Assembly (NCBI GenBank): GCA_008508345.1
Contig: QNGE01003286.1
Coordinates: 24,298 to 88,297 of the forward strand
Length of the DNA stretch: 64,000 nucleotides
DNA from: Paragonimus westermani
Lineage: Eukaryota > Platyhelminthes > Trematoda > Plagiorchiida > Troglotrematidae
Reading direction: 5' to 3'
Shown: one piece after another, positions 39,491 through 50,669 of the stretch
How the letters are laid out: the number at the start of each line of letters is the position of its first letter
Position numbering within the stretch: position 1 is the first letter of the stretch
Position numbers and translations under genes: made by a program
Notes under the pieces: model-generated
Told to the model about the DNA's origin: nothing
Seen by the model: only the letters and a program-made list of their open reading frames with translations
The model's database searches: none

Positions 39491-40070
39491 TGTTTCAACG
39501 ATTTCAGCGATTCGTACACGGGTTCGAGGTTGGGAGCCCATTCTACCCGGATCCAGTCAGTTTGTTCGTTTCGATGTCCGGCGATTTTCTGTTGACCTGA
39601 AAGGCAGTCATTGAAAACGGCGTGTAGCACTGCTCTTGGAGGTTACAGAAGGTACCAAGAACAGAGTGAAATAATAATCTAGCAGAACATGATAAATTAC
39701 TAATCTAACGGTTTATTAAGTAGGTGAGACGGTCCTTAGAAGAGCAGCTAACAATCTCTAGTGGCAGGTCGTTCCAGTAGTTGATAACCCTATAAGAGAA
39801 GAAATGTTATCTTAGGAAGGTCCGAGGTCGAAGCTTATAGAGCTTCTCGTCGTGACCTCTTCGACTGTTATCACTTACTAGGGTGAAGAATCGTTGCACG
39901 AGTCCTGTGGTAAAGAGGAAGTGTGTAAGAATTAAGTCGCCGCGGAGTCTACGAAACGCAAGTGGATAAAGATCGAGAATTTCGAGGCGAGACTCGTAGG
40001 AGAGATGCCGTAAGCCAGTGGTCATTTTGGTGGCTACTCGCTAGACACGTTCAATGGCGAGTATGCCCTT
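39490..40070 (-). mobile_element. CR1-like LINE 3' fragment inserted in the RTE-like LINE
   Basis: On the minus strand the carboxyl end of a CR1/jockey-type RT is readable: a TGLRHLSYESRLEIL segment, RRLRGDLIL, DNSRRGHDEKLYKL and SYRVINYWNDLPLEIV. It ends at a TAG at 39705-39707 and is followed by about 215 bases that would be the 3' untranslated region. At least two in-frame stops are present. The start is truncated inside the RT, as in normal target-primed insertions. The RTE-like frame resumes immediately after it with VLGDLALRLG, equivalent to VLGDFNARVG, which fixes the right boundary. Confidence 0.78.
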
Positions 40071-40380
40071 CTTCAAACCGGTGTTTGTTCTGGGTGATTT
40101 AGCGCTCAGGTTGGGTGCGACTTGTTAGCCTGGCTGGGAGCTTTCAGACACTACAGCATTTGTTCAGTCAACAAGAGCAGTGATCGTCTGCCCCACCTGT
40201 GTACCACTCACGAGCTGACTATCACAAACATCCGATTCCAGCTGGTTGCGAGCAACCACAGGGCGTGGACTCACCCACGAAGCGGTCGCCATCATTTGCT
40301 TGATTACGTGATAGTGCAACAGTGTGACTTCGTGAAGTGCTTATCACACAAGTGATGCGTGGCGCTAAATGTGGCATAGG
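40070..40380 (+). pseudogene. RTE-like endonuclease domain, second part
   Basis: After the insertion the frame resumes with a GDLALRLG equivalent of the GDFNARVG strand, in which the catalytic Asn is lost. It runs to SNHRAWTHPRSGRHHLLDYV and VIVQQCDFVKCL. WTHPRS and LLDYV are hallmark words of the RTE endonuclease. The usual SDH-type terminal His was not found. Confidence 0.78.
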
Positions 40381-40689
40381 CTATAGCCTGGGCAGTACCA
40401 AAGTGTTTATCCATGCATGCAAGTCCGTTTATCGTAGATACGCAAACAACGGCAGAAACTGGATGTCAAACGATTGGAGAATTTCGAGACAAGGGGTGCT
40501 TTCAACAGGTCATTGTCCTTCTGTATCCACCATCCCCGAGGGTATGTAGCAACAGCTCAAAGAGCAGGTCATGACAGCAACCACCAAGACGATCAGCATC
40601 AAACGTCAGACACGTCCGGAATGGTTCGGCGACAACAACTCAGCTATCCCCAGATTGGTGCAAGAGGAAATCGACTTCTGATGGTTTTG

Positions 40690-41690
40690 ACACTATCGCT
40701 ACCTCGAAGCAGAGTTTTGTACTAGACACTACTCTATTCGGTTCATATTTGACTGCCACCCTAACAGTTGCTTTACAGGACTCGGTGGAGGACGGCGTTG
40801 AGCATGAGCACCACACGGGTGGACGCCTGTTCATTATTCGATGCTTCGGTGCCCCGAGCCAGCTACATACCTCAACCGTGCGCATGCTTCTGTGCGTAGA
40901 TGACAGACCGCAGTTAATATACAGAGAAGACGAACTACAGAGACTATCCACGGCTTTCGCGACTTCGGCATCCAAATGTGTACTGCGTGCAAACACAGGT
41001 TTGACACTTCGTTTCCTTCAAACTGCTTTGACCAGAGGTGCTGTTCCTGCATCTGTGCCTGAAATTGGCATCACTGGAGATATTGTCGACAGCTGGTTAA
41101 ACTTCTGCTACTGAGGTAACAACTTAGTGACAGATATGTCAGCGAATTACGAGTTCGAGTGGTAAAGGATAGTGCTGTTCTCAGACGTCTTGAAAGGCGT
41201 GTCGGGAAGAACCACAGCCTGAAGCCGATCACTAAGCTCTTTATCTACAGCCCAGTGGTGCTCTCCATACTGCTGTACGGGGTGAAACTTGAACGCTGTG
41301 TCAACCGAACTTGTACTACCGGGGCGGTTTCCACTCGCAATGTCTAGGATGCACCTTGGGTATTCGGTGATCGAAAATGGTCCCAAGCACTGAGGTACTG
41401 CGGCGTGCGGACCCGAACGGGATGGAAGCTATGCCGACATTCAATCAGCATCGTTGTCCAGGTCAAGTTTGTCTGCGGGCAATGACCGTATTCCAAAACA
41501 GCTGCTGTATGGACAAGTGGAATTAGGTAAGCGAAATCCTAGTGGTCAAAAACGTAGATGTCAGTTTTTTATCCAGAAGAGTTTTTCACGATGTAACATT
41601 GAGATCATATGTTGGGAAGACGGTGCTGGACCAGATATTCTGGAGAAGTATATTTCAGACGAGCGTCCGCAAGCTCAGTGAGCAACAATT
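40690..41690 (+). pseudogene. RTE-like reverse transcriptase remnant and carboxyl region
   Basis: The palm begins at a VLDTTLFGSYLTATL segment, equivalent to VLAPTLF. It then has VRMLLCVDD for motif C, with both Asp kept but the preceding residues changed. The thumb and carboxyl region follow in shifted frames, ending with DRIPKQLLYGQVELGKR and SGQKRRC. The amino half of the RT, from the finger motifs to motif A, is absent, which points to an internal deletion near 40690. It cannot be functional. Confidence 0.75.
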
Positions 41691-41759
41691 GTGCGGCCGG
41701 TAACAGAAGTGCGCGGCACGCAAATGAACCATTAGTGTCATAGATCGTGTTGACACGAC

Positions 41760-41865
41760 TATATGGCGTTGCGATGTATGTGGCTGTGAATGCACCGGTT
41801 GTTTAAGATTAGTGAGTCACCAACGTACACAAGGTACACTATCAATAAAATAACAACCGGTGCGT
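41760..41865 (+). pseudogene. Carboxyl-terminal zinc-finger-like tail of the RTE-like LINE
   Basis: One frame reads WRCDVCGCECTGCLRLVSHQ followed by RTQGTLSIK and a stop. The arrangement Cys-x2-Cys, then a hydrophobic stretch and His-x3-His, is the C2H2 pattern seen at the end of many flatworm RTE-like ORFs. Here the last position is Gln (RTQ) rather than His. TTTAAGA-type AT-rich sequence and AATAAAA follow, so the element ends close by. Confidence 0.6.
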
Positions 41866-42156
41866 TAGGCTTAATTGGGTTATATCAGTTGTAATTTTTC
41901 CCTGTTCACATCAACCAACGACTACCGTCGTTTGGATTGCCCTCATTCCCCTTTTCAGAAATTGAAGTATCTGCGGCATTCTACCTTTCATTCTCTTCGG
42001 CTCTTTCAGTTCGAACACGAATTTTGTCTATCCACCTACCTTCTTTGAAGTACACTATCATGTGCTCGCATAGCGAACCAATTCTTGTTTTACATTTTCA
42101 ATATATTTCTACCCAGTATAGATCTTAACACTGGATTCTTTCTGTTTATTTCTCAG

Positions 42157-42322
42157 GGGGACAGCGGGTTCAGTTTAGCGCTAGCCCAATAACTAGTTTA
42201 TCAGTGTTGATTGGTTCGACAGGGTTTACACTGGATACGTGGTTTGTGGTTGGAACCACAAATGGTACAGGACAGGCAACTCGTGATGGTTATATGCAGG
42301 CTTCCTTTGCTTTCGGTCACTG
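42157..42322 (+). CDS. Doubtful terminal exon or chance ORF
   Basis: A good acceptor (TTCTGTTTATTTCTCAG) opens a frame of about 54 codons, read from its third base, ending in TGA. The product includes QRVQFSASPITSLSVLIG, LDTWFVVGTTNGTG and GYMQASFAFGH. It is rich in Gly, Ser and Thr, and I do not recognise it. It lies about 290 bases past the end of the RTE-like LINE and inside intron 3 of the M13-like gene. The frame 41937-42128 just upstream also begins at an acceptor-like site, but no joint product is convincing. Confidence 0.25.
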
Positions 42323-43319
42323 ACAAGCTAATCAGAAACGGATGCCGGGAGACAATAGTAATTTAGGCTATGACTACCGACTACTATTTTAGGTGCAATG
42401 AAGGTCAAGCGATTAAATCGACAGTAAAATGCGTCAATTCAGATAGACTAATTGCTACCGGTATGGGTTTGTCAAAGTAAATCTCATGTGTGAAACGTTG
42501 TATTGAGATAGGCCGCGTGGAAAGTGTAACCCAGTGCCAGAATACATTCGGTTATGGTTATTGTTCCAGAACTATAATGCAATCTTGAAATGGTGGTCGG
42601 CTTTGTGCACTGTTTATATATCCGGCGGGCTATGCCAATTAAGAATTCGGTCCTAACAGGTACAACCTTGTCAGACTGGTCAAGGGGAAGCAGTCAGATG
42701 AAAAACAGTTACACTCATATGATTGTACATCGCACTACCGACCGCTCAGTGATGATTAGGTAGCGAGACACGAACCTGTGGACATACAGGAGAATTACCT
42801 TTATGGTTCCGGCACCACTTTCTGACGTATCATGAGAATGGGCGTTAAAGATGTCCTCAAACTAAGAACACTCCGACCACCCGACGGTTGATCGTGACCG
42901 CCAGCGTATTATCCAATACAACCGAAAACTATCCGGTATTGCCAAGAGGCCTGATGTGACTTCAAAAACAAGGACCGGGCGGAACAATGTTCAGAATCAG
43001 ATACTAATGTGCACTCGGGTTAGGCAAGTCCCTCACTGCCAAGTGAGTCTGACTCCTGAGTCCGTGCCCACGAGTGCACTCACTCAAGAAAACCTTGTAT
43101 CCTGTTGTCTCGTGGGTCAGACATCTGAGTCAGAGACTCGGGGTGGGTTACATCAAGCCAACCGGTTTCCGTGGCATGAAAGACTGGGAAGTATCAGAAG
43201 TTATCGTTCTCCGGACATTGATGATAAATACCCATTACAACCGCATCCTTCAACTTCGCCTCTCATCATTTCTGCCCTTCATATGTCCTCGAATGGTAAT
43301 TGTTTACTAGAACCAAGGC

Positions 43320-44010
43320 AAGTGGTAAACAGTGGCTTCTCCAACGTTCGCAGTCCCCGTCAAGTCGGTCAGTTAATTGCTCTGACAGGTACTGTCTCAA
43401 GTCTGGAACTGTCGATTCGAATGCTCTTCTCTTAGGACCTCTGGTGGCGCCTGGGCTGAATATTATGGTCAGGCTGAAGTGGAAATCACACTGAGTTCCA
43501 GAGCAGAACATTATCTGCTGGACTGCATCCCAGTGAACGGTAGCTTGTACACTGTCAGTCACATGACATCGGCTAAAGTTTGTCGGCGCAAATCAGAAAA
43601 GCATTGTGTTCTCATCATATTAGCGTATGTTTCAACGTACGGCTGCTCAGATGCTACTATGGATGTGGTGTACGAAGCTCTCATTGGCCTTCTGAGGCAG
43701 ACTACACACCCACACGTCATCATGCTAAGAGGCGATGTGATTATTCAGCTTGGCCGTCTTTCTTCAGACGCGAGACTGCTAGGAGGTATGATTGATGTCT
43801 GGCAATAACACATTCACAATGGTGAAAGACTGTTGCAGCTGTGAGCATACCACGGTCTCCATATTTCAAGTACCCCAGGCCAGCACAGAAGGAGGCACTG
43901 TGTTATATGGAGACCTCCGTGTGCTTCTCAGCCGTCGACACAGTTGGACCATGTAGCAGTCACTTACAGGTGGCGCCACTCCTTTAAGTACCGTCGTACA
44001 CTTTCGGTCT
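43320..44010 (+). pseudogene. Second LINE endonuclease-domain fragment
   Basis: Pieces in several frames follow the endonuclease of another flatworm-type LINE. NVRSPRQVGQLIAL stands for the TFNVRSLRQVGQ start, followed by LSSRAEHYLLDCIPVNGSL, ILAYVSTYG for the VSVYAPTD strand, DVVYEALIGLLRQT, IMLRGDVIIQLGRL for VVLAGDMNAQVGRL, then pieces like WRPPCASQPSTQLDHVAVTYRW. Catalytic positions are partly lost (GDVI in place of GD.NA). At least three frame changes are needed. It is truncated after the LDHV region, and no RT follows. Its sequence differs from the RTE-like element at 39-41 kb, so it is a second LINE lineage. Confidence 0.72.
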
Positions 44011-44059
44011 AGGTGAGCAGAATAAGACGTGAAGGTAGTTCGAATTCTGGAGATTAACT

Positions 44060-44345
44060 GATCTTGTCAAAATAACCTTTCAAAAAGCGGCCCTAGACTC
44101 GGGTTTCGTTTTAGTTATAGGTCATTAGTGCACAGCGTTGCCAAGACCGAAACTGGAACTCCGGCCAGGATGTCAGGACACAACCGTGTTCACAATTCCT
44201 CCATTGACCGCGCACTAGGCACGACTTAATTGCCACAGGCAGACGCTCAACCACAATTACTTGAGAATAATGCTATGGTTTTCATGCCGCTTCGAACGAA
44301 GATGCTGTAAGTGCCCTATTAGTTCCTGTCTATGGTCCCACGACT
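44060..44345 (-). repeat. tRNA-derived SINE copy 6, decayed
   Basis: Minus-strand reading gives GGCAATTAAGTCGTGCCTAG, a worn A-box region (GGAGGAATTGTGAACACGGT), a B-box-like CCGGAGTTCCAGTTTCGG and a tail with AACCCGAGTCTAGGGCCGC. The upstream block near 44300-44345 matches those of copies 1 and 3. It is among the more diverged copies. Confidence 0.55.
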
Positions 44346-47300
44346 ACTCACAAACAGACTGAAGTCACTTTATTTGCCCGGCACCGAAATAATTACTAGT
44401 AAGTTGTTGAAATTATGGCTGATTTAGCTTGATAACCACTTATGTTCATTCACACCTTACGCACTTTTATAGACGCTTATTGAGTCGTTCAAAGTGGCCA
44501 GGCATTACAATATACAGTACGATTTTCCATCACTAGAGTATAGCAGAAGAACTTCTAGAGCAGGCGCGAGAAGCAGCTATCTGATTTTTTGAAGCCATAC
44601 ACAGTTTTAGTGGCACAACCACATAATTTAGTTTTCAAAACGCTTGATTTATATTGCGCTGTTTAGAATTCGTTGGTTAAACATGTTTGTTTGTTTACCG
44701 GTGAGTAGTAAGGGATTTTGGTTTTCACGTAAGCTGAGCATCGCCCACAAATCTGTTTGGATGCTGACCAGAGGTTGGGATGATGGTGGTATTTATTGTG
44801 GTCTGAGCAGTTATGGTTCATTTTTATTCACTAACACTTCTGTGGCTCGATTAAACTTATTGAGGTTGACTGGGGTGACAAACTTTTGAACGAAACGCAT
44901 TTCCCTCGCATTCAAACTTTAGTAACACTAACTACATTTCTGGAAAAATAAACCGACCGGGTCACTTTTTTCATCCCACTCGAGGTCTACCCGAGAAGAA
45001 AGATGCAAGGTTGTCATCCTCAATTCATCTCACACTCAAACAGGTGTGAGCTATACTCGATCTCTTTGACCTAAGTAGTCTGCCGTGAACACCGATAATT
45101 TTCTAGCCTTGAGCCTTTACTCGAATCTGTGTATTCACCACAGCTACATCCGACTAGACGTCACATCTCAAGTTGCACACTTGAGTATAAGAAAAAAATC
45201 TACTGCACAGTGAATGTGAGTGCATATTAAAACGGTCGTTTTTATCTTCTTCTAGTGTCATCAGGATTGTGTAAGTTAACTGAGAGTTAGCTCGTTGATC
45301 ATTGTAACTGTACTGCTGATAACTTCACTGTTCTCTTATTTTGCTAGCCATAACCGTGACTTGCAAATCACCAATTTCAGATGTGAAGGCGTCTTCAGTT
45401 TCCTGGCTCCAGTAGCTAATTGATTACAAGATAGTCGACAAGTATGAAGGATTAGTAGTCCAGAAGAGTAAGACCTCGATAAAAGGGTAATGTCAAGCTT
45501 CTGTTTAATATGGTGCTATCAGTGTGAGGAAAGAAAACCGAACGTGCAAGTGCACCCTTGAAATACTGTCCACGGTGTGTTGACGCTTTTTCATGGGGCG
45601 CGCGACAGCCGTGAGTGCCAGTTTAACGATACCTGGAAGAGCATATGCACACACAGAATCCGGTGCACGTGACTGTGGTACTAATACTTATTCTTTATGT
45701 ACCTACAGAGCTCAAGTTTCTCTTCATATCTTATAGTTGTCTTGGAACCTTTGCAGCTACCACACGAGCTACCTTAACTGCTTTCAGCCACAGCTCTGAA
45801 GCGTACTGCGATTAATTCAGGAGCTATATTATACCAGATACGAAGGAAGCTAAAAGTCAAGCCTAGTCACATCATGGCTAAACAGCATTCTGTACGACAG
45901 ATTCCACGGTACCGTTATTCAAAAGTTTTGAGAGTTGAAGCCAGTTACCTTCCAGTTGTCGTGATGGAAGTCTGCTCTGGCCCAATCCATTCTCAACCCG
46001 ATTTGACATTATCACTTCTAACAAACTGTCCACTTTCTAGACGCATTACGACCACGTTGACTGCTTACTGATCGTCTGAATGTCCCTATACTAATATTTC
46101 CATCATTTGACTTGTTCTAGTATTTGTTACGCGGTTTCTCACATGGACAGTGTGCGTGTTAATGTTAGCTGACCGCCCGTGTTACAAATGTGAACGGTGG
46201 TCTTCGCTCATTGATGTCATGATGTCAGATAAGTCGGCCATTACATGGTGTGCGTCTGTAGCACTAGAACGGGGAAAGCTTTCCTGTACCGTGTGTGTAT
46301 GACCCTTTTCTGGGGAGGGGCCTGTGACATAGTGCCTTTATTTTGAAGTCTTTGTGTTTTGCTTGGTGGAGTTATCAATAAGTTAAATTAACTCATGTTT
46401 TTAATGATGTTGGTTTAGTTATTGGGACTTGCCGGGCGTTTTACAGTACCATAAGGACGGCACTATTAGGGAGATTTGGCCAGCCTATTTTATAATTCCC
46501 AAGCGACCTATTACAGGACAATTAAACAGTCTTTGCTCTCTCAGGTAGACTTAAACAAGATGAATTCCAGGGCTCATTCTATGCAGTTTCTAAAAGTACA
46601 TTGTATATGCACCTTACAGCCGTGAATTAGACCTGCCTTGTTCCTATAGCTGTGTATTGGCTCAGTAACCAATAGCCTAGAGTGGATAAAATTATGGACA
46701 TCTCCAGGACCACCCTCCACGTAATTTCTGACGGACATCGGCCATTTGCCCAATCACCTCCTCTCATTAATTTGTGCACGGAGTTTTCATCTATCACTCC
46801 TACTACGTGGGGGGGAAGACGGTTATGCATTTAGAGGTAATATGATCATCATAACTCCATTCATTCCCAGTTACTGGTGGTAAGATCTCCGATGACCGTC
46901 CTACTCCCTCGAACCTCCTCTCTGGTTGCTCGTACGTAGACTGAGCCACCATCATCCTGTGTTGTGTGGATAGTTCACGTTATCCATCCAGCTTAGTGAC
47001 ATGTATCAGTGAAACAGCAGTTAATCTTCTAAATGTCACTCAGTCGTCTATGTTTCATGCATATCCAATCCGTTCGAAAGAACTGTACTGAGTCCGATGA
47101 AAGAATGAGAGTCAGCTGAGATACAAACGCCGGCTGGCTGACTAACCCATTTTCATCAAAAGCCACGTAAGCGTTGTTTATCCAGTCGACTAAAACGACA
47201 CCAAACAACTTTATTCGCTTTGAGTGAGCCATCACCAATCCAGTGCCTGTCGTATAAGCGTGATAAAACGAAAGGGGAGCAACTCAGTTCTCATGAATCA

Positions 47301-48962
47301 AAATTATAAATGAAAGAATAACAAAGCATTTTTTCCCGCAACCAGTTTGAGCAAAGAAGCAAGAAACAGTTGTTTGCACAATGTGTCTCTCGAACAAATG
47401 TCGCTACATCTCATCAGGTACATACTGCAGTTTGTATGTGTGTAGCTGATCGGATGCAGCGAAATACGCTGTGCAAGAAACTGTTTCTCACTCCACTGTT
47501 CGAATGGAAGAATGTTTGAAATTAAGGACCGACCAATATGAAATCTTATGTTCTTGAACCGCTTGCCACATCTACGGCAAGAGGGAAGCAGGTAATATAG
47601 GTTCACCTCAACGATTTGCCTTTTTGACCGTCCCTAAACCAGTTACACCTGGATCATAATAAACAAGAGGGAAAACACTTCGGAAAAAACTGATTCATGA
47701 GGGAAATAACAGTTCCAGAGCAATGTACATTACGATGGGAGCAGTACTGACTATGATATGTCACCATTCCGGGAAACTTTACTAAACGTAGATACATCTT
47801 GTTCCTTTCAACCCCAGTCAAGAAACCCAGGATACCATGTTGAAGAGGGGAGGGTAAATTTAACGCTTTCAGCTTCGAACATTGGTCAGTGGTTGCCACC
47901 AGACTTTCGGATACAGTTCAAAATGTGTAATGTATACAGAACACAAGGTAATAAGAGATGGATTAAACTGTGTCGGAAATGTCTATGCTCATTCGGCTCC
48001 ATAGTGCAACATCGTTTGTCTATCACTAAGACAAACCAACGAACGTTATCATTCCTAAAGTAGCAAGCACCCACAGTATGTAGTAGAGAAGCATCAGTGC
48101 TTATAGACAGTGTGCAAACATCATTTGTGTGATTTGACTAGTCTTGTTGGTCTTAACTGTTACGCTTCCTTCCACTCATAGGCTGAATTTATTCAGTCGT
48201 TTTTTGTGGCAGGCTTGTAAACTAGCAAGCAACTACCACGGCCCCGGAAGTGGTTGAGAGAGGTTTGTGTAGATAGCTGATTTACTAGTGAGCTCCATGA
48301 CAGCAATGTTTACAGAATGGCCTACAGAATTTGCACAAGTGGTCGGCTGGTCAAGAACCTACCTAAGATATCCATCATAACTAAATGTCAGAGGTCTTCA
48401 CATGTTGCGGTAACAATTCTCTTCGTGAAAATTCCCAGTTATTGCCACTACGCTATCATGGTTATTCTTAAGAATAAAACAATCGTGCATTTTCTGCGGA
48501 CTTTATGTGTAATCGACTATGCACTGGACAAAATCGGTGCTGGAAATTTCGGTCAATGAAATACCAGGACAGACGACAAACCCGTTCGTAGCTTCTATTT
48601 GCTGAAACACTAACAAACGGTAATTTAAATAGCGCTGCCAAGGCCATTTAACAGAGCTTGTTAGCTAACTTGATCAGTCAATGTTTCCTTCTTGTATGGA
48701 ACTAGCACAAGCAAGTTTGTTCACGCATGGTTTCATTGCTATCCGGTTGAACACTGTCACACTCTCCGGGATTATTAATGGTTATTTAGACGGTTCAGGC
48801 GGAAAATTATAACCCAAGCTTTACAATCATTCGTTGACCGGAAACAGAACGTTTGCAACGCTTGATCAACTGTTCAACCATGATTTACAAAGTTGAGTGA
48901 ACGGGTTCTGGACACTTAAGTTCACTCATTATAAAGTTACTATGACACAAATAAACACTGCC

Positions 48963-49345
48963 CTCACCACCACGATTGTCACCAGCTCCAAGACTATCAT
49001 CTGTATCACCGCCGACTTCACCACCTGACATTATAGGCATCATTATTCTCATCAATCTTTCAGTAACACTACCATCATCATCCTAACAACCAGCTTCAAA
49101 TTCATCATAGCTACGACAGTCATCACCATCATCATCTTCATTTCCATCATCACCCACACCAACACTATCACCAGCATACCTCCTACAGTCACTTTTAACG
49201 GCCCAAACACCATCACCACCACCACCCCTAACTTCGCCTCTCAAAGTCATCAATAACTTCTGTTCACCCCTTTGGTCACTACCACCATCATCACCGTCAG
49301 GTTCGAGAATGTCACCAACTACTCCTCCACCACCACTAGCAATGG
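48963..49345 (+). repeat. Degenerate ATC/ACC trinucleotide repeat
   Basis: About 380 bases consist of imperfect CAC, CAT and ATC triplets (for example ACCATCATCATCCTAAC, TCATCACCATCATCATC) with almost no G on the plus strand. No frame is open across it. It is an aged microsatellite, not a coding repeat. Confidence 0.8.
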
Positions 49346-50215
49346 CAATAGCACAGGCAGCTAGGGAAATTTTAGGTAATCAAGCCCAGACCAGACGGGC
49401 CCGGAAATGATAGACGGAAATCGATCTCCTGCCATGAATGAGACAGACAACTGAATAGGCGAGCTTGTCTCTGTATCGGTCGCGGAACCGATTGTGTCAG
49501 AGGAATGTATACTTACTGAGAAAAAGAGAATAGAACCGATAGCTGGTGTAATTCACTAATATATCAATATATCAAATCTAACAAAACAGTTTCTGGATCA
49601 TCCTTCAGAATGGATATTGAAAGCGAATCATGCACTCAATCGGGGTAACTGAAAGTTCAAATGTGACTCAGTCATATCCAGAATACGGCAAATTATCGTT
49701 TCCTCTCATTCGGTCTGTAAATTGTGCGTGAATTCATCTCGTAATCGGCCCTCGAACTTCAGTTATATGGCAGAGAAAGGAAACCCTTATCTCTTGGACA
49801 GTAAACAGAGAGAGACTTCATTGACGAGACCTAAACTGAGAACAATTTGTGAAGTATAATGCAAGAAGCATTGCAGTATAGGAGTGCAGGCTAGTGCATC
49901 CCAAAGAAGATAAGGATAAAAAACGAAATTCACATTCAACTACTAAAAGCCAGACACCAACAAAGCTGAAGAAACGAGTGGGTAGGAGATTGCAGACACC
50001 CAGGTTTCTGAGAAGAGAAGCCGATTAATTGCCAAACGACCAGTCTTTGATGATGCAGTCATTAACAGAAGCAGAGTGGATATACTGATATGACCCACTC
50101 GAACAGACATATACACACACACAACTGCCATTAGGTACCGCTGGTGTGGAAACCGTTCAACGTTGCTCTCACGTTACTGTCGTAGATACCTCAAACAGCA
50201 CTCAGAAAATAATGA

Positions 50216-50638
50216 TGTAGCGGAACTCGGAAGCGTGATAGCTTGGGTACCCACTCACAAATAACAGTATCTCAATTATAGCCGATGAAAAGGTAAAGCC
50301 AATGGTTTGGATATTTAGCGTTGGGATTGGTGTTACAAGTCCAATGCAGTGGCGCAGGTCGGGGCTGTGCTCTAACCTGTGCGGTGTGCCGTTTTTCGTT
50401 CCGCGTCATGCGCGCCAGTGTTTGGACCACACTGAATTAAGTCTCAGTGGGACATTCAAATTGGCTGAGAGTGTAGATGGTGCCTGCGTGCGTGCGTTCG
50501 TACGTGCGTGAGTGCGTTCAGATGTGGAAGAGGGTTTTCGGGCCGATAAGTGTGCGCGCGCATGTGGTCGTTGGGGTAGTGGGCGTCACAGTCACTAGAC
50601 AGGTTGACACGTGATGGACCGCGTGGGAGGGTGACACA
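50216..50638 (-). repeat. Candidate 3' long terminal repeat of a gypsy-like element
   Basis: The interval lies immediately downstream (on the minus strand) of the pol stop at 50670-50672. On that strand it would begin with TGTGTCACCC, or a little later with TGTGACGCCC at 50590, and end in TTCCGCTACA, giving TGT...ACA ends. A purine-rich GGTGGGAGG lies a short way upstream and could be the polypurine tract. It includes a (GTGC)-like run at 50484-50519. No second LTR was found, so the boundaries rest on terminal dinucleotides and position. Confidence 0.4.
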
Positions 50639-50669
50639 ACGGCTACGTAGCCTCCCACCAAGGGTGAGG

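Larger units (their letters stand above)
38450..41865 (+). mobile_element. RTE-like LINE, degraded and interrupted
   Basis: Translation pieces appear in the order expected for an RTE-type non-LTR retrotransposon. VGTWDMCTV near 38656-38682 opens the apurinic endonuclease, DVAALSEIRFADQG and IFINVYGPT follow at 39150-39410, and HHLLDYVIVQ at about 40300 closes most of that domain. Then comes TRPEWFGDNNSAI near 40620, and RT palm sequence from about 40700 with a CVDD box near 40890 where FADD is usual. A tail follows with DRIPKQLLYGQVELGKR at about 41470-41540 and a Cys/His finger near 41770. Roughly 200 residues of RT fingers and palm are missing near 40690. Stops and frame changes are scattered. 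A CR1-like piece interrupts it at 39490-40070, and 38690-39090 also looks foreign. Confidence 0.8.

Noticed and set aside
42956..43435. 159-codon plus-strand ORF, the longest in the window
   Set aside because: Its last third is the start of the LINE endonuclease fragment and the rest is probably the leader of that element. It is not a host gene.
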